Assembly (NCBI GenBank): GCA_900770185.1
Contig: CAAGJM010000027.1
Coordinates: 62,001-126,000 of the forward strand
Direction of reading: 5' to 3'
DNA from: Clostridia bacterium
GTDB lineage: Bacteria > Bacillota > Clostridia > Christensenellales > Borkfalkiaceae
DNA length: 64,000 nucleotides
Of the stretch, positions 59,367 to 64,000 are shown piece after piece (within the stretch, counting starts at the first letter, position 1; each line of letters begins with the position of its first letter). The position numbers and the translations under genes are program-made. Under the pieces are notes generated by a model. The model was not told the origin of the DNA, did not search any database, and saw nothing but the letters and a program-made list of their open reading frames with translations.

Positions 59367-60236
59367 TTATAGATGATTAAAAGAGGTTATATAGGTTCGG
59401 CGAATATAATCGTACTTTTCGCCGAGCGCGTCTTTAACGTCTTCGTCGGATAAAAGTTCTTCGGCGTCGCTTCTATTTAGCGTAGATAATTGTTTTAAAA
59501 TATCAACGACCATTTCGCGGTTTAAAGCGAGCTTCTCGTTATAAGATTCGTTATCGTGCTTTTTTTTCGCTTCGTCGTACATACGCTTGTTTTCGTCGAT
59601 TGCGGCGTTGTACTTTTCGATTTCTTTTATTTTTTGAGCCTGCTCCGCTTTTAACTCGTTGACTTTTTGCTTTATGGCGACGGACTTACCGACGTCTAAT
59701 TTTTCAACCGCTCGGTTATAGTCCTCGTTAAGCGTGTTAAGTTCGCTTTCGATAGATTTAACCGATTTATTCGCCGCGGTAAGTGCGGCGGCAATATCTC
59801 CTTCGAAGTTTTGATCGATAAGTTCGCCCGTTTTTTCCGCAATGCTCGACCTTGCGACGCCGTTTTTTAAATTTTTGCGCTTTGCGTTTTCCGTATCCGT
59901 TTTATAATCAAGCATCACGCCGTCTATTTTAGCGGCTTTTTCGTCTTCCGCCTTATCCAGTTTTTTTTGCGCGGTTTGCGTTGCGTTGAAAAAATTTTTG
60001 TCAAGGGTCGATTTTTTATCGGCTATATCACGCTCCGTTTCGGCGGTTGCCAAGTCGTTTAAGTCGTCCTCGCTAACGTCGAGATAGTCGATTTTTTTCT
60101 GACCGACGTATTCGGGATATTCGAGGTCCTTTATCGCCTTTTTCGTTTTTTCTATACTGCTGAGAATGTTATCTTTGCTTTTACGCTTTTTATTTTCGGA
60201 AGTAAGCGTCTGAACCGATTCAGAGTTTGAATTTAT
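59367..60236 (-). CDS. Phage-linked coiled-coil protein, possible AUA start
   Basis: A lysine/glutamate-rich, strongly helical protein, about 289 residues if it starts at the ATA at 60236, 9 bases after a perfect AAAGGAGG. The frame is open through this region but holds no ATG, GTG or TTG until a TTG at 60053 (residue 62), which has no ribosome binding site. The translated N-terminus (SENKKRKSKDNILSSIEKTK) looks coding. No enzymatic motif. It is the last gene of the phage segment and overlaps the preceding gene by 17 bp. A structural or scaffold-type role is a guess. Confidence 0.55.
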   Translation of the reverse strand: MNSNSESVQTLTSENKKRKSKDNILSSIEKTKKAIKDLEYPEYVGQKKIDYLDVSEDDLNDLATAETERDIADKKSTLDKNFFNATQTAQKKLDKAEDEKAAKIDGVMLDYKTDTENAKRKNLKNGVARSSIAEKTGELIDQNFEGDIAAALTAANKSVKSIESELNTLNEDYNRAVEKLDVGKSVAIKQKVNELKAEQAQKIKEIEKYNAAIDENKRMYDEAKKKHDNESYNEKLALNREMVVDILKQLSTLNRSDAEELLSDEDVKDALGEKYDYIRRTYITSFNHL

Positions 60237-61377
60237 AGTTAATTGCCTCCTTTAAATTTTGCCCGCTTCTTATAAGCGCGGCGCTGTCGGTTTTGATAAT
60301 TTCGTCGCCGACGGTAAGGGTTACGGGGTCGCTTAAAACCCCTGATTTTACGGTGAGTTTTTTAACAACTCCGTTTTCGGAATAAACTATATCGTATCCG
60401 CCGCTTACACTATAAATGTGATAATTGCCGCCTTTTAAAAGCTTAACCGAAGAATAACCGCCGTCGCTAATGGGGAATCGGTCGGAGGCGATGAGTCTTG
60501 ACGGCAAGCCGTCGCTAGCGGCAATTAAACATTTAACGTTGTTTTCGGCATATACTTTACGCGCTTTTATTCCGCTTTTTATAAAATTAAGGCTTGCGGT
60601 TCCGTTAAAGTCCGCGACGAAAACGTCGCCGAATTTAACGAGAAAAAGTCTTGTTCCGCTATCTAATGCGTACCCCGCGATATCCGCCCCGTAAATTTCG
60701 GGAATATCTACGTCTTCGTACGAACTGCCGGTAGGTCTTGCGCATTTAAGCTTGCCTTTTACGGTCAGATAAAAAATGTAATTTATTCCGTTAAAGGTAA
60801 CCAAAGCCGCAGATTTTACGCCGTCGATAATAAATCCGACGTTGTCGCCGCCCTCGCCGGAAAAGGAATGATATTCTAAAATTTCACCCGATATATAGGT
60901 AAAATTATAATTGTTTCCGAACGAACCCGCGCTTTCCGTTACCGAAACGCGCTTTGGGTCTACCGCGGCTTTAACCGCGCCTTCGACCGTAAGCGTCGGG
61001 GTGAAAAAACAATAATCGTCGCCAACCTGAACGTAATTTACGCGAAGCGAATTTAAACCTTTTTTAAGGGTAAATTCGTCAAAATATTCGTCGGTATCGG
61101 CGTTGAAAGACGCCTCGTTTTTCTTATCGCCGTTTAAATACACTTCGATTTTAAATTTGCCAATCAGGTTTTTAACCGTCATTTTAACCTTTATTCGGCA
61201 CGGAGTTTTGGCAGATATCAGATAGTCTTTTAAAACCGGCGAGCCTAAAATTTTCATATAGTCGTCGTAAGTTATTTCGGTTAAAGCCGCGCGGTTCAGT
61301 TCCGCTTCAAGGTTGCTTAACCGCTCCGATAGTTCCCTGTATAACTCCATGGCGCGCAAGCCGTAATTTTCTTCCAT
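60220..61377 (-). CDS. Phage structural-type beta-rich protein
   Basis: A 385-residue protein. A short helical N-terminus (ELYRELSERLSNLEAELNRA) is followed by repeated beta segments with patterns such as ALVTFNGINYIFYLTVKGKL, RLFLVKFGDVFVADFNG and IASDGLPSRLIASDRFP, suggesting a propeller or fibre fold. I recognise no named family. It starts after TAGGAG and is 1 bp from the propeller-like gene upstream. Position in a capsid-to-tail gene order suggests a tail or fibre component. Confidence 0.6.
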   Translation of the reverse strand: MEENYGLRAMELYRELSERLSNLEAELNRAALTEITYDDYMKILGSPVLKDYLISAKTPCRIKVKMTVKNLIGKFKIEVYLNGDKKNEASFNADTDEYFDEFTLKKGLNSLRVNYVQVGDDYCFFTPTLTVEGAVKAAVDPKRVSVTESAGSFGNNYNFTYISGEILEYHSFSGEGGDNVGFIIDGVKSAALVTFNGINYIFYLTVKGKLKCARPTGSSYEDVDIPEIYGADIAGYALDSGTRLFLVKFGDVFVADFNGTASLNFIKSGIKARKVYAENNVKCLIAASDGLPSRLIASDRFPISDGGYSSVKLLKGGNYHIYSVSGGYDIVYSENGVVKKLTVKSGVLSDPVTLTVGDEIIKTDSAALIRSGQNLKEAINYKFKL

Positions 61378-61378
61378 T

Positions 61379-62806
61379 TCAATCTCCTAAATAAGTTAAG
61401 TAAAAGGTTGGTTTAAGTATGAGCGAATTTTTGCGCTCGCTTTTAATTATATAAGTGAACGTTTCGCCCTTTAAAGCCGCGTTCAGTTCGTTAAGCCCGC
61501 TTTTTAAAGTGAAAGATTTTTCGCCGTACTCGCTTATAAGGGTAAAAGTCGCCTCTTCTTCGCTATAAATTTTAACCTTTTTTAAAACCTTTATTTTTTG
61601 CAGAATATTAAAATCGAGTTTGCCGCTTTTATAGTATTTTTCGACGTTTTCTTTAAGGCACGTTCCTTTGCCGCCGATTTTTAAAAGCCGCTTTTCGTTT
61701 TTTGCGCTGAGGGCGATTATTCCGCCGCCGTCGCCAAGAATTTTACAAATAGAGTTAAATGGTTTTAACAGCAAAATTTCGCTGCGCTTTTTATAAAAGT
61801 CGTACTTAAATATAACGGGTTTTTTAGAGCCTTTGATTTTAACGTTTATTAAGAGATATAGGTTACCGTTTAAATACTCGCCGCAAGCGGTTTTATCGCC
61901 GCCGCTATGCAAAAACCCGTCCGTTTCGCCCGATATTTTACTTGCCGATAAACCGTTGAAGGCGTAAATGCCGTCGTCGGTCATATAGGTGATAAAATCT
62001 CCGCACACGGTAACGCTGTCGCCGTAAATGCAACTGCCGCTTTTAAGCACGCACGAAACGGAAAAGTCCGACTGCGCGCCCGCGAGATAAAGCCTGTAAA
62101 TTCCGTATTCTTTAAAAACGTAGGCGTAACCGTTAAAACTAACGACCCGTTTGATTTTGCCGAGCGCGTCGTATAGTTCGACGTAGCCCGCCTCCGTTAA
62201 AGAAACGTTCCAGTTTTCGGGGTTAAAGTCCTCTGAAAACCAAAGCTTGGAGTTGCCTTCGGGCGAGGCGACGATAAGCCGCTCCGATTGCACGCATAAA
62301 GAGGTTACGTCGGGCGCGTCCGGCACGGGGGCTAACGCGTCGTTTTTAAGAATGTAAGTACCTTCGCCCTCGCCGCTTATGATTAAAACGTCGGTATCGT
62401 CGTAGTTATAGGCTACGGCTGACGGGGGCGACGAAAAAGTCGCCCCGCCAAGTTTCACCCGTTCTTTATTATCGTAAATTTCAAACAGGTATAAGCTGCC
62501 GTCGCTTCCGTATACCAAAAGCTTATCTTTTTTGTTAAGCGTTACGGGTTCGATATAAGGGTAATAATAAATTTTAAGCGGATAAACGCCCGCGGGGAGG
62601 GTGAAAGTTTTGCCGTTGAGCGTCAATTCCTCGACCCCGTCGCCGTCGGTAAGCCCGCCGTTACGGGTCGAAAAGTTGTAACATTCGACCGCTTCGTCCG
62701 CGTCCGTAAGCCGCTCGCTTTTAAGAGAATTTACCCCGAAAAAAGAGCCTACGGTAACCGTCTTTTTTTTGACGGTTAAATTGTTTAAAGTCGTAAAATA
62801 ACTCAT
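61379..62806 (-). CDS. Phage beta-propeller protein (gp10-like packaged DNA stabilisation)
   Basis: A 475-residue protein starting at ATG 62806, whose ATG overlaps the upstream stop (TAATG). Repeated beta-propeller segments include KLWFSEDFNPENWNVSL, ALGKIKRVVSFNGYAYVFKE and YGIYRLYLAG. The SEDFNPENW and YVFKEYGIY pattern resembles P22 gp10-type tail plug or DNA stabilisation proteins. The C-terminal 60 residues are a beta domain. The assignment comes from pattern and gene order only. Confidence 0.62.
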   Translation of the reverse strand: MSYFTTLNNLTVKKKTVTVGSFFGVNSLKSERLTDADEAVECYNFSTRNGGLTDGDGVEELTLNGKTFTLPAGVYPLKIYYYPYIEPVTLNKKDKLLVYGSDGSLYLFEIYDNKERVKLGGATFSSPPSAVAYNYDDTDVLIISGEGEGTYILKNDALAPVPDAPDVTSLCVQSERLIVASPEGNSKLWFSEDFNPENWNVSLTEAGYVELYDALGKIKRVVSFNGYAYVFKEYGIYRLYLAGAQSDFSVSCVLKSGSCIYGDSVTVCGDFITYMTDDGIYAFNGLSASKISGETDGFLHSGGDKTACGEYLNGNLYLLINVKIKGSKKPVIFKYDFYKKRSEILLLKPFNSICKILGDGGGIIALSAKNEKRLLKIGGKGTCLKENVEKYYKSGKLDFNILQKIKVLKKVKIYSEEEATFTLISEYGEKSFTLKSGLNELNAALKGETFTYIIKSERKNSLILKPTFYLTYLGD

Positions 62807-63369
62807 TAAAACCACGCCCTTCCCTTAATTTTGGGTTTTTTGCGCTTAAAAAGCGCGTTTTTCATCGCGTCGATGAACTTTTCGTTATAAATAACGGCTT
62901 GTTCGTACATTCCGCTTATAAGCGCGTATTCCGCCGCAACGCCTAACCCAAGCGCACGCGCGCCGATTTCGGTATGGTTAAAGTCGCACTCGTCGTTTAG
63001 TCCTCTTGCGGCGGGGGCGTATATGTATTCGACGGTTATTTCGCCCGCGTCGGTCGCGATTTTATCGGGATAAATTTTAGCCGCGGCGGCGTTTCCGTCC
63101 GCCCCTTTTACGCTTAAAATTTTAAGCGGGTTATCGCTGAATTTATTAAACTTTATTTCTCCGCCCGTAACGGTAAAAACTTCGCTGCGGGTAAGTTTTA
63201 TAAAATCGCGCGCGATTTCGTCCGCAACGGCGTTGTACGCGCCAAGAAGCGTTTCAATCGTATCGGATACGTTGTTATAATCGTTGGTCTCGCCGCTTTT
63301 TAAGTATTTGACGACGTTTTTAAGGTCGAGCGTTTCGGCGGCGAACGCTACGCAATCTCTTACCTGCAT
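62806..63369 (-). CDS. Phage head-tail connector-like protein
   Basis: A 187-residue mixed-fold protein immediately after the capsid gene (12 bp), with AAGGAGAG before ATG 63369. An N-terminal helical part (DCVAFAAETLDLKNVVKYL, LLGAYNAVADEIARDFI) precedes a beta region and a C-terminal helix-rich part (EIGARALGLGVAAEYALI, basic tail KRKKPKIKGRAWF). The size and place fit a P22 gp4-like or head-completion protein. The function is inferred from order. Confidence 0.65.
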   Translation of the reverse strand: MQVRDCVAFAAETLDLKNVVKYLKSGETNDYNNVSDTIETLLGAYNAVADEIARDFIKLTRSEVFTVTGGEIKFNKFSDNPLKILSVKGADGNAAAAKIYPDKIATDAGEITVEYIYAPAARGLNDECDFNHTEIGARALGLGVAAEYALISGMYEQAVIYNEKFIDAMKNALFKRKKPKIKGRAWF

Positions 63370-63381
63370 AATCTCTCCTTA

Positions 63382-64000
63382 TTACGCCTCGGTTATACCC
63401 GAAAGCATTGCCTGCCCGCAGGGGCGCGAGCACAAAAGGTCGGCGTATTTAACCAAAGTTGCCTTATAAACGGGCTTATCGGCAACTTGTTTGATGACTT
63501 TGCCGTCTTCGCCCTCGAGCCACTTCCAGTCGCAAAGCTGATGAAGGGCAAAATCGTCGGTATTTAAAAGATACATGGTGCCCGCGGGGCAGAATCTGTC
63601 GCTTATAATAGGTATGCCGTTATAAGATAAGGCTTTATATCCGCCTTTAAGTTCCATTACGTCAACGTTGCGTTTATAAGTGGAAAGGTGGTTCTGGAAA
63701 GCGCGCTTTACGCCGCTGGAGCAAACGATGAAGTTTACTTTGCTGCCCGCCGTTTCGTCAAGATAGTCTATAGCCGTCTGAATAACAGTTTCGGATATCG
63801 AGCCTACGTCCGTTTTAATGTACGGGATAAGCCATTTGTGGCTTGCCCTATCAAGCCCGTAAATAGTGCCGGTAGACTTGAAAATCGCTCCTAAGCCGGT
63901 AATTTCCTGATTATACGAGCCCTGAACGGTGACGAGAGAGTTTGCGGGGACGGTCGTATCGGTAAGGGTCGTGCCGCCGACGGTTATGGTTTTGTTAGTC
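63382..64000 (-). CDS. Phage major capsid protein (partial, N-terminus outside window)
   Basis: The frame is open from the window edge to the stop at 63382, giving 205 residues. Segments such as VNFIVCSSGVKRAFQNHL, GGYKALSYNGIPIISDRFCP and MYLLNTDDFALHQL are typical of the C-terminal part of HK97-fold major capsid proteins (the FIVxxxxxRAF region, the GIP(I/V) strand and the NTDDF A-domain). The start lies beyond 64000. It marks a prophage structural region on the minus strand. Confidence 0.8.
   Translation of the reverse strand, partial: TNKTITVGGTTLTDTTVPANSLVTVQGSYNQEITGLGAIFKSTGTIYGLDRASHKWLIPYIKTDVGSISETVIQTAIDYLDETAGSKVNFIVCSSGVKRAFQNHLSTYKRNVDVMELKGGYKALSYNGIPIISDRFCPAGTMYLLNTDDFALHQLCDWKWLEGEDGKVIKQVADKPVYKATLVKYADLLCSRPCGQAMLSGITEA

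Overview
This window most likely comes from a Clostridia-type member of the Bacillota, possibly an uncultured gut lineage. The evidence is the gene families present: a SipW/TasA-type surface locus, DUF4364, a TIGR03905-like TSCPD protein, an HPr-like protein, type III glutamine synthetase, YesM/YesN-type sugar sensing and a meso-diaminopimelate-type MurE. AAAGGAGG-like ribosome binding sites and TTGACA/TATAAT promoters are common. The lineage is inferred from family content only.

Layout. Positions 1-3642 (minus strand) hold a surface-fibre operon: a TasA-like protein, a membrane-anchored TasA-like protein, a SipW-type signal peptidase, a small SipW-cognate protein and a BspA-like repeat protein cut by the window edge. 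A candidate cyclic-di-GMP-I riboswitch followed by an intrinsic terminator lies upstream (3778-3946). From 4.2 to 6.6 kb there is a PhnP-like hydrolase, a broken polysaccharide deacetylase and a solitary HsdR-N nuclease-like protein. From 6.7 to 16.5 kb (minus) lies half of the division and cell wall cluster (murE-mraY-murD-ftsW-murA-ftsQ-ftsA-ftsZ). The other half (mraZ-rsmH-ftsL-PBP) sits at 46.2-50 kb, with murI next to it.

The 30 kb between the two halves are metabolic. They carry guaA/purA/purB/pyrG and two divergent nitrogen operons. One is a three-piece glutamate synthase with a short GlnA and an ANTAR protein (minus). The other is ilvE-panE, glnN and asnB (plus). Both nitrogen operons begin with a strong promoter and a leader terminator, which suggests ANTAR-controlled antitermination. 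An ECF transporter S component faces a C-terminally shortened MocR-like gene. A galactose-type ABC transporter (mglBAC) follows a sensor kinase, response regulator and extra binding protein.

From 50 to 58 kb are rpsT, a class I lysyl-tRNA synthetase fused to a Trbp111-like domain, a cytidylate-kinase-like protein, a ROK glucokinase and small conserved Clostridia proteins. From 59.4 kb to the end (minus) is part of a prophage: major capsid, head-tail connector, two tail/stabilisation-type proteins and a coiled-coil protein.

The intergenic regions contain at least two repeat families: long nested palindromes built around a GTACTTGNCGTAC-like core, and a short GAGATTCTTC...GAATGAC repeat. Some of these interrupt operons or coincide with duplicated gene 3' ends. 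The strongest candidates for something new are the riboswitch-controlled TasA/SipW/BspA locus, the palindrome family, the LysRS-I fusion and the paired nitrogen leaders.
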